21,592 nt of DNA, from the NCBI GenBank assembly GCA_009784765.1, contig WQXP01000003.1, forward strand, positions 1-21,592. Reading direction: 5' to 3'. The position numbers and the translations under genes are program-made. Below, one piece after another: positions 7,562 through 14,417 of this stretch (position 1 is its first letter; every line of letters begins with the position of its first letter). The notes beneath the pieces were generated by a model. It was not told the DNA's origin and made no database searches. It saw only the letters and a program-made list of their open reading frames with translations. This DNA comes from Oscillospiraceae bacterium. Its GTDB lineage: Bacteria; Bacillota; Clostridia; Oscillospirales; Ruminococcaceae.

Positions 7562-8938
7562 CTATAGCCATTCCTTTACTTGTTCTGCGTAATCGTCATA
7601 CAAGACGAATTCATCATCTATAACATTATCGCCGATTAAATCGAGAGCCTTTTCGTTAAGGGAATCAACCAAGACTTCGAGCATAACTCCGCTCTCGTCC
7701 GCGAATGCTTTCAGGCTTTCGCCATTCAGGAGCAGGGCTAATGCTTTTAATTCGATTGCGATAAACGCATTTTTTGTTGGCGGTTCAGGAATTGGTTCAG
7801 CGGGACGAGCAAGCGCGTCCCCTACGTATTCCGGAACAATCAGCTTTTCTTGCGTTTCCAACGCTTCTTTTCTGATTTGTTTCAGATTCCCAAAATCGAC
7901 TGCTACTTCAATTCTGTTCAGCTCAGCGAAATACTCGGCGATTGTCTGCTCAATCGTGCTGTCGAACGGCGTCGGGTTCGCCTTGATTTTGTACTTGAAC
8001 CCCCTTCGCTCCCGCAGACAAAGCTCAATTTTCTTGATGACGTCGCCAATGAGCCGCCTGCCCGAATCGGTCGGGAACAGCCGTGTCATCTTGATTGTCT
8101 TGTGCTTCCGATTGAAGAACACCGCCCCGTTGAATGCGTTTCGCTCAAAGTCGATTGGTTGGAAAACCAAGTCTTTGAGTGCAAGTTTCGGGATTACACG
8201 CGGGAACACTTCATTGATTAGTTCGGCGTTGTCAGCATAAAATCGCGATTTCTTGATGTCATATGCAGAAACGCTGTGCCAGTCGTTCAGGTCAGCGGAA
8301 TCGCAGAGAGAATCCCTGTGAGATTCCTGCGGCAGGTTGTAATACTCGTGATAATCCGCGAGCCATTTCTTCATGTACTTGTCGAGGGTGTCGCCAAACT
8401 CGCCGAACTTGCGGAACGCCTGCAGGAACACGGTCAGCTTGTCCAACCCCTCCTGCGGATTCTCCACGCCGATGTTGTTCAGCAGTTCATAGATGTACAC
8501 AAACGCATATGACAGCGACGTTTCGCGAATGTCGCCGTTTCGCACAGCAGTCCGCCACGTAAAGTAAGTCCGAAGCTGTTCATATCCCATCATCTGATAA
8601 GTCGGGTAATACTGCGTGAAGTCTTTGTACTCGCAGTAGTCGTCCTCAAAATCTGCCATGAACATTCCTTGTTTATAGAACATTTCGCCGTCGAGATTCC
8701 CGCGATTGTGAGTCGTCTTGTACAATCCCCCGAAGTCAAAACTCGGGCGATTGCGGAATTTCAGCTCATTCGCAAGTTCGCGCATTGCATAGAATCGCTC
8801 GCGAATCGGGTCATTTTCGGGGGCGGTGATTGCTTGTGATTCAGGCGATTTCAGCACGAATTTCCCGACTCCCGGGATTGGCTCACAATTCGGGAATGGG
8901 TTGGAGTCATATTCGATTTCGTAAAACAGCTTGTTCAT
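7562..8938 (-). CDS. TerB_N and TerB_C domain protein of unknown function
   Basis: The 458-residue protein has no signal peptide and is probably cytoplasmic. The middle (about 85-205) has the TerB_N look: YYPTYQMMGYEQLRTYFTWR followed by SLSYAFVYIYELLNNIG. The last 70 residues resemble TerB_C, with a helical run, SLNEKALDLIGDNVID and a final YDDYAEQVKEWL. The roughly 180 residues between are unassigned. Such proteins occur with ATPases and helicases in tellurite-resistance-like and proposed stress or defence contexts (family knowledge), but no such partner is visible here. The ATG at 8938 has an AGGGAAG ribosome site; a TTG at 8956 would add six residues but sits too close to a GGAGGG. The gene has its own promoter and a repeat-derived leader, and lies 59 bases upstream of the cellulase pair. 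Confidence 0.72.
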   Translation of the reverse strand: MNKLFYEIEYDSNPFPNCEPIPGVGKFVLKSPESQAITAPENDPIRERFYAMRELANELKFRNRPSFDFGGLYKTTHNRGNLDGEMFYKQGMFMADFEDDYCEYKDFTQYYPTYQMMGYEQLRTYFTWRTAVRNGDIRETSLSYAFVYIYELLNNIGVENPQEGLDKLTVFLQAFRKFGEFGDTLDKYMKKWLADYHEYYNLPQESHRDSLCDSADLNDWHSVSAYDIKKSRFYADNAELINEVFPRVIPKLALKDLVFQPIDFERNAFNGAVFFNRKHKTIKMTRLFPTDSGRRLIGDVIKKIELCLRERRGFKYKIKANPTPFDSTIEQTIAEYFAELNRIEVAVDFGNLKQIRKEALETQEKLIVPEYVGDALARPAEPIPEPPTKNAFIAIELKALALLLNGESLKAFADESGVMLEVLVDSLNEKALDLIGDNVIDDEFVLYDDYAEQVKEWL

Positions 8939-8950
8939 ATCTTCCCTGTC

Positions 8951-8997
8951 AAGCAACCCTCCGGACGGGCAAAGCCCGCCGAAGCGGGGTTGCTCTT
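8951..8997 (-). repeat. Leader hairpin repeat, copy A (before the TerB_N/C gene)
   Basis: A 47-base imperfect palindrome. Read on the minus strand its outer arms AGCAACCC and GGGTTGCT pair over 8 bp, and an inner stem closes on CGGGC-TTT-GCCCG. It shares three exact blocks, in the same order, with copy B at 12340-12384: AAGAGCAACCC, CGGGCTTTGC and GGAGGGTTGCTTG. It lies just downstream of a good promoter, so the mRNA would start almost exactly at the hairpin. No T run follows on this strand, which argues against a normal terminator. Confidence 0.75.
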
Positions 8998-9005
8998 CTT
9001 TTGCG

Positions 9006-9035
9006 ATTATGCCACATACTTCACCGAAATTTCAA
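9006..9035 (-). promoter_or_regulatory. Probable sigma-A promoter for the TerB_N/C gene
   Basis: On the minus strand TTGAAA (9035-9030) and CATAAT (9011-9006) are 18 bases apart, and the -10 is preceded by TGG, an extended -10 motif. Initiation about 7 bases on would place the transcript start next to the leader hairpin repeat. The promoter sits in the 112-base gap after the YdbC-like gene, so the TerB_N/C gene and the cellulases need not depend on read-through. Confidence 0.55.
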
Positions 9036-9050
9036 CTGCCGCGCACAAAC

Positions 9051-9287
9051 TCATTCGAACTCGTCTTCCTCATCGCGGGCGTTCCACAGGACTACGAGCT
9101 GTTCCATTTCCTCGTGTGAGAGGGAGACGCCCTTGCCCATGCGTTCACCGTCGGGGGACCATGTGCGAATGTCGTATTTGGGTTCTTTGCCGTTCCAGCT
9201 TACCATGTTGAGCTGCATTTTCCAGCCCTTGGCGTTTTCAGAGATTACGCCTAACTCACGGGTGATTTCGTAACTAAAGTCTGCCAT
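9051..9287 (-). CDS. YdbC/PC4-family single-stranded nucleic-acid-binding protein
   Basis: The 78-residue protein begins MADFSYEITRELGVISENAKGW, continues with LNMVSWNGKEPKYDIRTW and SPDGERMGKGVSLSHEE, and ends in an acidic tail. This matches the bacterial YdbC family, related to the eukaryotic coactivator PC4, whose members are dimeric and bind single-stranded DNA or RNA (family knowledge from the Lactococcus protein). The length is normal. The ATG at 9287 has a clear AAGGAG ribosome site. It lies 21 bases after the sulfhydrylase gene and is probably cotranscribed with it. The exact cellular role is unknown for this family in clostridia. Confidence 0.85.
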   Translation of the reverse strand: MADFSYEITRELGVISENAKGWKMQLNMVSWNGKEPKYDIRTWSPDGERMGKGVSLSHEEMEQLVVLWNARDEEDEFE

Positions 9288-9308
9288 TGTTGTTCTCCTT
9301 AAAAATAA

Positions 9309-10601
9309 TTAGATTTTAGAAAGCGCGTTTTCTATATCTGCGATTAAATCGCTGATGTTTTCAAGCCCCACAGAAATGCGAACATCGCCGCCGTCGATTC
9401 CGCTGGCGGCTAATTGCTCAGCGTTCATCTGGCTGTGCGTAGTCGTCGCGGGGTGGGAAACTTGTGTGCGAATGTCGCCTAAGTTAGACACGCTCTGAAT
9501 GAGCGTAAGTGAGTCCATGAACTTAACTGCAGCAGGTTTGCCGCCGCAAATCCGAAAAGAGAACACACCCGCCGCACCTTTCGGGAGGTATTTTTGTGCG
9601 AGTTTGTGATACTTGTTCCCAGGTAAGGGGGCATAATTGACAGCCTCAACCTTGCTGTGTGAAGCGAGAAACTCCGCGGCTTTGAGGGCGTTTTCGCAAC
9701 AGCGTTCCATTCGAAGCGAGAGGGTTTCAATGCCAATCATAGTCAAGAACGAGTTGAAAGGAGCTAAGCACGCCCCTAAATCCCGCATGACTAACGCCCG
9801 AAGCCGCAGAATAAACGACAGAGATTTGCCGCCGAGTTCTGCGGGTTTTAAGTCTGCGAAAACAAGCCCGTGGTAAGACACGTCGCCGGTGTTATACAGC
9901 GGGAATCGGGGGTTATCCTTGAAATCAAAATTGCCCGAGTCAATCACCACCCCTGCCATAACATTGCCGTGTCCGCCGAGATACTTAGTCGCCGAATGTA
10001 CTACAAAGTCTGCGCCGAACTCGAAAGGTTTGCACAGATACGGTGTGTTAAGCGTTCCGTCAACCAAGAACGGGACCCCGTGCTTATGCGCGATTTTTGC
10101 GATTTGCTCTATGTCTGAAATATTCGCATGAGGATTGCCGATTAGCTCCGTGAAAACAAGGCGCGTCTTATCGTTAATGGCGGCTTCCCACGCGTCTGAG
10201 TCATCGGGGTCAACAAAGCGGATTTTTATGCCGAGCCTCTCGCAAGATACGCCGAGGAGATTAACCGCTCCGCCGTAGATGTTGCGCGACGACACTACTT
10301 CGTCCCCTGCGTTCGCAAGGTTGACAATACAGTTGAAAATTGCGGCGTGCCCCGACGCGAAGGACAACGCACCGACTCCGCCCTCAAGAATGCAGACTCG
10401 CTCTTCAAAGGTGCTGTTGGTGGGGTTGGTGATGCGCGTGTAGATGTTCCCTGTCTCCTTGAGTTCGAAAAGGTTCTGCGCTTGCTGTGCGTTCTCATAA
10501 TAGTAGGCGTTGGTTTGAAACAGCGGCGGAACGACAGAGCGTGTAGCATCTCCGTGATACCCCCCGTGAATCATGTTGGTCTCGAATGCGTAGTTTTTCA
10601 T
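9309..10601 (-). CDS. metY: O-acetylhomoserine sulfhydrylase (PLP-dependent Cys/Met metabolism enzyme)
   Basis: The 430-residue enzyme would convert O-acetylhomoserine and sulfide to homocysteine in methionine synthesis. It has the family's full length and landmarks: YTRITNPTNSTFEERV (54-69), SGHAA (83-87, usually SGQAA), VDGTLNTPYLCKPFEFGAD (180-198, D181 contacting the PLP ring) and the Schiff-base lysine K206 in HSATKYLGGHG. The near C-terminal stretch SLGxxxT-type region appears as VSNLGDIRTQVSHPATTTH. Related cystathionine gamma-synthase and methionine gamma-lyase share the fold, but the roughly 430-residue length and the NxYGG(A/T)xNL pattern favour the MetY group. The ATG at 10601 has a GGAGAAGGA ribosome site. 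It is transcribed divergently from the carboxypeptidase gene. No S-box or T-box fits in the roughly 70-base leader. Confidence 0.9.
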   Translation of the reverse strand: MKNYAFETNMIHGGYHGDATRSVVPPLFQTNAYYYENAQQAQNLFELKETGNIYTRITNPTNSTFEERVCILEGGVGALSFASGHAAIFNCIVNLANAGDEVVSSRNIYGGAVNLLGVSCERLGIKIRFVDPDDSDAWEAAINDKTRLVFTELIGNPHANISDIEQIAKIAHKHGVPFLVDGTLNTPYLCKPFEFGADFVVHSATKYLGGHGNVMAGVVIDSGNFDFKDNPRFPLYNTGDVSYHGLVFADLKPAELGGKSLSFILRLRALVMRDLGACLAPFNSFLTMIGIETLSLRMERCCENALKAAEFLASHSKVEAVNYAPLPGNKYHKLAQKYLPKGAAGVFSFRICGGKPAAVKFMDSLTLIQSVSNLGDIRTQVSHPATTTHSQMNAEQLAASGIDGGDVRISVGLENISDLIADIENALSKI

Positions 10602-10672
10602 TTAGTTTTTCCTTCTCCATGTAAAATTTTTATTATAATTTTCAAAAAAGACTTTATTTTTTTTTGTTTTTC

Positions 10673-10681
10673 TGCTATAAT
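10673..10681 (+). promoter_or_regulatory. Extended -10 promoter for the carboxypeptidase gene
   Basis: TGCTATAAT is a perfect extended -10 (TGnTATAAT) 30 bases before the ATG. The -35 at 17 bases spacing (TTTATT, 10653-10658) is weak. Transcription would begin near 10688, giving a leader of about 23 bases holding the TAGGAGG ribosome site (10696-10702). Confidence 0.55.
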
Positions 10682-10709
10682 TATACCATAAGAAGTAGGA
10701 GGTTGTCTA
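10680..10709 (-). promoter_or_regulatory. Strong sigma-A promoter for the sulfhydrylase gene
   Basis: On the minus strand TAGACA (10709-10704) is followed after 18 bases by TATAAT (10685-10680), with TGG just before the -10 as an extended element. The -35 overlaps the ribosome site region and start of the opposite gene. The resulting leader is about 70 bases and A/T-rich. The -10 shares two bases with the -10 of the plus-strand promoter. Confidence 0.65.
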
Positions 10710-10710
10710 T

Positions 10711-12333
10711 ATGTTTCGCAAAAAAAGTCTGAAAAATTTTTTAGCCGCCGTAATTTTGCTCGGATTAACCGCGAGTTTGAGCTTGAATATACCCATATTC
10801 GCCGACGAAGGGACACCGCCGGAGGACACGCCCGTCGTCGCGCCGAACAGCGATAATATCTATGTTCTCGGAGGGATTCACCCCCCCGACGAAGTCGTGA
10901 GCCGTGCGGCATTCGTCTACGAAACGCTGACTAATACCCTCGTGTACGCCAAAAATCCTGACACGCGGATTTACCCTGCCAGCGTAACAAAGATTATGAC
11001 TGCCCTTGTAGTCCTTGACAATGTCCGCAATCTTGATACGTTAGTCGAGTATCCCAGCGTCCTCAACGATGAGTTCTGGACTACTAACCCCAACCTGCGT
11101 GACCCGTCCTTAGCAGGGTTTTCGACGCGCCAGAGCAACCTTTCCGTGCGGGAAGTTCTCTACGGGCTTATGCTGCCGTCGGGGTGTGAGGCTGCGAACA
11201 TACTCGCGAATCACGTAGGCGAAGGAGAAACCGAGCTTGACCGGGTGGCAGATTTCATTCGCAAGATGAACGAAACAGCGGCGCGCCTTGAGATGAAGAA
11301 TACTAATTTCACCAACTCTCACGGGCTTTTTGAGGAGGACAACTACTCCACCGTTCGGGATTTGTTTCTTGTAACACAGCACGCATTCGCGAAGCATTCG
11401 GTGGTGTTTGAAAGCATCGTTTCGGCGCGGGAATATACATGGCCGCCGAATACCGATAATCCGCGTGGATATACTCTGCCGAATACCAACAGGCTTATTC
11501 AGCGCGATAACATCTATTCCTACGCCCCTGCTTTCGGAGTCAAGACCGGGGGATTGCCCTATATCAGGAGGCAAGAAACCGACGGAAGCTGGGGCCCGCA
11601 ACTCCCGGGGCTTGCGAACTTAGTTTCAATCGCAGAGCGGGATTCCTTCCGTTATATCATCGTAACAGCAGAAGCTCCTTGGTTGGCTCAAAGTGAGCGT
11701 AAAGAAGGTGAGGCGGCACTGCATCATGCCTTCAACGACCATATCTCACTGTATGAATGGGCGTTCACGGGCTTTGAATACACTGTGGTTCAGCGACAAA
11801 CAGACCCTGTCTCCTCCGTAAAAGTCCTTGGCGGCGAAGCAAGTTCAGTCACCCTTTATCCGCAAATGCAGATGGAAACAGAGTTCTATGCACTGCTGCC
11901 GAAAGGGCTTGATGTCAACAGTGTCGTGGAGCGAATCGTCCGCCGTGATGCGGAGGAGATTTTTGCCCCTGTAGCGGGCGGCGCAATTCTCGGAGAGTTA
12001 GAGCTTCGGATTGCAAACCAAACACTGCGGATTTTTCCGCTGATTACAAACACATCTGTTGAGAAGACCCAAACCGAAGTCGTGCGGAGTTGGTTTCGCG
12101 ATACGTTCTTTGATGAGGTTCCACCCGCAACAGACCCGGAAACAGGAGGAGTGCTTGACCCCGACGCCCCCCCTGCATATCGCCTCAAGACAGGTTATCT
12201 CCTTGGGCTGATTGGCACGGCGGTGCTGTCAGTCGCGCTTATAGTCCTGAACTATATTCGCAGGCATCGCAGAAAACAGGCAGAGGCTCTTCGCAGAAAA
12301 AAACCGCCCCATAACAAGAAAATCAGGCTATAG
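10711..12333 (+). CDS. dacF: D-alanyl-D-alanine carboxypeptidase (peptidase S11, DacF-like) with C-terminal anchor
   Basis: The 540-residue penicillin-binding protein would trim the terminal D-Ala from peptidoglycan stem peptides on the outer face of the membrane. A signal peptide (1-31, ending IFADEG) is followed by the transpeptidase-like domain. Its motifs are SVTK (S91 nucleophile, K94), SGC (157-159, in place of the usual SxN but common in clostridial homologues) and KTG (278-280). The KTG is followed by GLPYIRR instead of the usual T/Y start of the next strand, with a short loop rich in prolines. A PBP5-like C-terminal domain runs to about 460. A transmembrane helix near residues 495-515 (LLGLIGTAVLSVALIVLNYI) and a very basic cytoplasmic end follow. 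TAGGAGG lies 8 bases before the ATG. It heads a plus-strand unit with rlmH. Confidence 0.9.
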   Translation: MFRKKSLKNFLAAVILLGLTASLSLNIPIFADEGTPPEDTPVVAPNSDNIYVLGGIHPPDEVVSRAAFVYETLTNTLVYAKNPDTRIYPASVTKIMTALVVLDNVRNLDTLVEYPSVLNDEFWTTNPNLRDPSLAGFSTRQSNLSVREVLYGLMLPSGCEAANILANHVGEGETELDRVADFIRKMNETAARLEMKNTNFTNSHGLFEEDNYSTVRDLFLVTQHAFAKHSVVFESIVSAREYTWPPNTDNPRGYTLPNTNRLIQRDNIYSYAPAFGVKTGGLPYIRRQETDGSWGPQLPGLANLVSIAERDSFRYIIVTAEAPWLAQSERKEGEAALHHAFNDHISLYEWAFTGFEYTVVQRQTDPVSSVKVLGGEASSVTLYPQMQMETEFYALLPKGLDVNSVVERIVRRDAEEIFAPVAGGAILGELELRIANQTLRIFPLITNTSVEKTQTEVVRSWFRDTFFDEVPPATDPETGGVLDPDAPPAYRLKTGYLLGLIGTAVLSVALIVLNYIRRHRRKQAEALRRKKPPHNKKIRL

Positions 12334-12339
12334 TTAAAC

Positions 12340-12384
12340 AAGAGCAACCCGCAAAACGGGCTTTGCTCGTTTGGAGGGTTGCTT
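12340..12384 (+). repeat. Leader hairpin repeat, copy B (before rlmH)
   Basis: This 45-base imperfect palindrome is homologous to copy A (8951-8997). The arms AGCAACCC and GGGTTGCT pair, and the inner stem AAACGGGC-TTT-GCTCGTTT closes with one G-U pair. The inner arms differ in sequence from copy A but still pair, hinting at conserved structure. Its right arm holds GGAGGG (12373-12378), which is the only ribosome site for the rlmH GTG at 12388. A -10-like TATAGT (12329-12334) lies just upstream, overlapping the stop of the carboxypeptidase gene, without a clear -35. Confidence 0.72.
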
Positions 12385-12387
12385 GCC

Positions 12388-12813
12388 GTGGCTACATTCA
12401 CAGTAATTTCAGTGGGGCGGCTCAAGGAACGCTATTTCGAGGAAGCCGCCGCCGAGTATATCAAGCGCATAGGCGGATACACTAAGCTCAATTTGATTGA
12501 CGTCAAGTCCGACACAGATATAATAGGCAAAATCCCCGGCGGCGCGTTTGTGTTCGCGCTGTGTGTGGAGGGGCGGCAACTCACCAGTGAGGCGTTCTCA
12601 CAAAAGTTAGAAAGCGTGTATCATTCTGAAAAGAAAAGCGTCTGCTTTTTAATTGGCGGCTCTGACGGGCTGCCTGATGATGTCAAAGCAGCCGCGGATT
12701 TTCGTCTGAGTATGTCGGAGATGACTTTTCCCCACAGATTAGCGAAAATCATGTTGCTTGAGCAATTATATCGGGCATTATCTATTCAAAACAACGGAAA
12801 ATATCACAAATAA
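12388..12813 (+). CDS. rlmH: 23S rRNA pseudouridine-1915 N3-methyltransferase RlmH
   Basis: The 141-residue SPOUT-type enzyme methylates pseudouridine 1915 in helix 69 of 23S rRNA, using SAM. The start FTVISVGRLKERYFEEAAAEY, the motif FLIGGSDGLPDDV and the ending MTFPHRLAKIMLLEQLYRA followed by NNGKYHK are diagnostic. The family is usually 155-160 residues, so this copy is slightly short in the middle. I chose the GTG at 12388, ten bases after GGAGGG; a TTG at 12379 would add three residues and sits inside the ribosome site. It follows the carboxypeptidase gene by 54 bases, filled by the hairpin repeat, and precedes the next gene by 38 bases. Confidence 0.95.
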   Translation: MATFTVISVGRLKERYFEEAAAEYIKRIGGYTKLNLIDVKSDTDIIGKIPGGAFVFALCVEGRQLTSEAFSQKLESVYHSEKKSVCFLIGGSDGLPDDVKAAADFRLSMSEMTFPHRLAKIMLLEQLYRALSIQNNGKYHK

Positions 12814-12851
12814 CGGCAAAGCAATCGGGCTTTGAGCGGAGCAGGAGGATT

Positions 12852-14084
12852 ATGTTAGACCACACTTCAAGATTTATAGGGGCGTTCACAGGGCTCGCGG
12901 TTGGTGATGCCTTTGGCTACCCTTGCCGAGAAATGACGTTTGAGCAAATCTGTGCGCGTTTCGAAAAGCGCGGGTGTCTTCGGCTTGCAATCAGCGGCAA
13001 GACAGGGACTGCTCTTTTCGCGGACACTACGCAGATGTCGCTTTTCACCACAGACGGGATTCTATGGGCGGCGTTGACACAAAACGATGAGGGAATCAAC
13101 TATAGCGAATATGTATTCTATGCCTACCAAATGTGGCTGTATACCCAGACCCGCACAGTCGCCGGGGATGAATACACGTGGCTTTTCGACAAGAATGCAA
13201 ACCCCTACCGTTCGAAGCTGCTCAAGACCAAAGGAATGTACCGCAACAGGTATCCCACTTCGGCGAATGTTGATATGCTTGCACGAATGCGCGGACAAGC
13301 TTACGGGAAAATCAACGCACCCCTGAACAAACTGTGGGACACAGGCGCGATTAAGCGCGTACTCGCGGCGGGGCTGTTCTTCAACTATGATACGCAGTTG
13401 GCTTTTCGCGCAGGGGCTGACTTCTCTGCAATTACTCACGGCTCACCGATTTCTTACCTCTCATCGGGGTTCTACTGTGCGGTAATCGCGGGGCTTGTCA
13501 ACAACAAAAGCTTTGACGAGGCTATTGCCGCCGCCGTCGAGATTTTGCAGATGTATCAAGGGCATGAAAACGTCCTGCACGTCATAAAACAAGTGCAGAC
13601 GTATCTTGATGACAAGCATATGTCGCCCATCGCCGCGATTTCCCATATCGGAACAGACGACCACGCCGCACAGGCTCTGGGAATCGCGCTGTTTTCGGCG
13701 GCGTTGTTTGAGGACAGCTTCGAGAACGCGATTCGCCTTTCCGTCAATCACGACGGAAGGAGCGACGTTTGCGGCGCACTCTGCGGAGGGCTTCTCGGCG
13801 CATATCACGGGCGGGAGTTTATTCCAAAAAAATGGCTCGCGAAAATGTCGTACATTCGCTTGATTGAAGACATCGCTATTTCCCTTGCAGAAGTATCTTA
13901 CTTTGACGAAGGTGAAGAAGATATTCCCGACGGTGAGTTCGCAGTTTCCGACACAGACTACGACAGCATCGAATCCCTTGACATAACAGAGGAACTCAAA
14001 CCCATCGACCCTTATGCGGAGGCTAACGCAGACGACACAGTTGAGTTGCCCGAGCCACAATCCCTTGACTCAATCAAGCTTTAG
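12852..14084 (+). CDS. ADP-ribosylglycohydrolase-family protein with altered metal-site motifs
   Basis: The 410-residue all-helical protein opens with IGAFTGLAVGDAFGYPCREM, the usual start of ADP-ribosyl-(dinitrogen reductase) hydrolase and ARH enzymes, which remove ADP-ribose from proteins using two magnesium ions. The first metal motif reads ADTTQMS near residue 57 where (S/T)DDTQMT is usual, so one aspartate is threonine. The second reads HDGRSDVCGA near residue 299, where a GDxD(S/T) pattern is usual: the first aspartate is arginine and the S/T is valine. Only some ligands remain. The last 60 residues are very acidic and look unstructured. The ATG at 12852 has a perfect AGGAGG site. The 3' end overlaps the convergent ComEA-like gene by 15 bases. 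Fold assignment is good, activity doubtful. Confidence 0.82.
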   Translation: MLDHTSRFIGAFTGLAVGDAFGYPCREMTFEQICARFEKRGCLRLAISGKTGTALFADTTQMSLFTTDGILWAALTQNDEGINYSEYVFYAYQMWLYTQTRTVAGDEYTWLFDKNANPYRSKLLKTKGMYRNRYPTSANVDMLARMRGQAYGKINAPLNKLWDTGAIKRVLAAGLFFNYDTQLAFRAGADFSAITHGSPISYLSSGFYCAVIAGLVNNKSFDEAIAAAVEILQMYQGHENVLHVIKQVQTYLDDKHMSPIAAISHIGTDDHAAQALGIALFSAALFEDSFENAIRLSVNHDGRSDVCGALCGGLLGAYHGREFIPKKWLAKMSYIRLIEDIAISLAEVSYFDEGEEDIPDGEFAVSDTDYDSIESLDITEELKPIDPYAEANADDTVELPEPQSLDSIKL

Positions 14085-14417
14085 ATACGGCGCAATATTC
14101 GCGAAAATGCTCTCGCCTATTCCGCGAATTTGCATCAACTCATCAAGATAAAGAAAAGCACCATGCTCGTCACGATAAGCGATTATGTCCCTCCCGCGGG
14201 TCTCGCCTATTCCGGGGAGCATTTGCAGTTCTTCGAGTGTTGCTGTGTTGAGGTTCAGGCGCGGAATTTCGCCGCTGTGCGAGGGTTCAGCCGCAGTTCG
14301 CGCCTCGGCTGCCACACGTATGTATTGCGGCTCGTTACGAATAGTCAGCGCGGTGATGAACGCGCTTGCGATTACAAACAGGCTCATAATAATGATGAAA
14401 GGTGCGTGTTTTTTCAT
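14070..14417 (-). CDS. ComEA-like helix-hairpin-helix DNA-binding protein
   Basis: The 115-residue protein has an N-terminal membrane segment or signal anchor (about 7-25), a short linker, and a tandem helix-hairpin-helix domain (54-112). The opening LNLNTATLEELQMLPGIG and the second hairpin QIRGIG (96-101) match the DNA-binding end of ComEA, which captures incoming DNA at the cell surface during transformation. The SLBB domain of full ComEA (about 200 residues) is absent, so this is the short form. Its ATG overlaps the recN stop by four bases (ATGA), so it is the last gene of the operon. The 3' end overlaps the convergent gene by 15 bases and no terminator is visible. A role in competence is inference; no other competence gene is in view. 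Confidence 0.82.
   Translation of the reverse strand: MKKHAPFIIIMSLFVIASAFITALTIRNEPQYIRVAAEARTAAEPSHSGEIPRLNLNTATLEELQMLPGIGETRGRDIIAYRDEHGAFLYLDELMQIRGIGESIFANIAPYLKLD

Noticed and set aside
8951..8997. Leader hairpin as a rho-independent terminator
   Set aside because: No T run follows on the minus strand, and the element lies downstream of a promoter and adjacent to a start codon. A weak pyrimidine-rich stretch follows on the plus strand, but no plus-strand gene ends there.
10602..10672. Riboswitch (SAM or T-box) in the sulfhydrylase leader
   Set aside because: The leader is about 70 bases, A/T-rich and without the conserved stems or T-box sequence.
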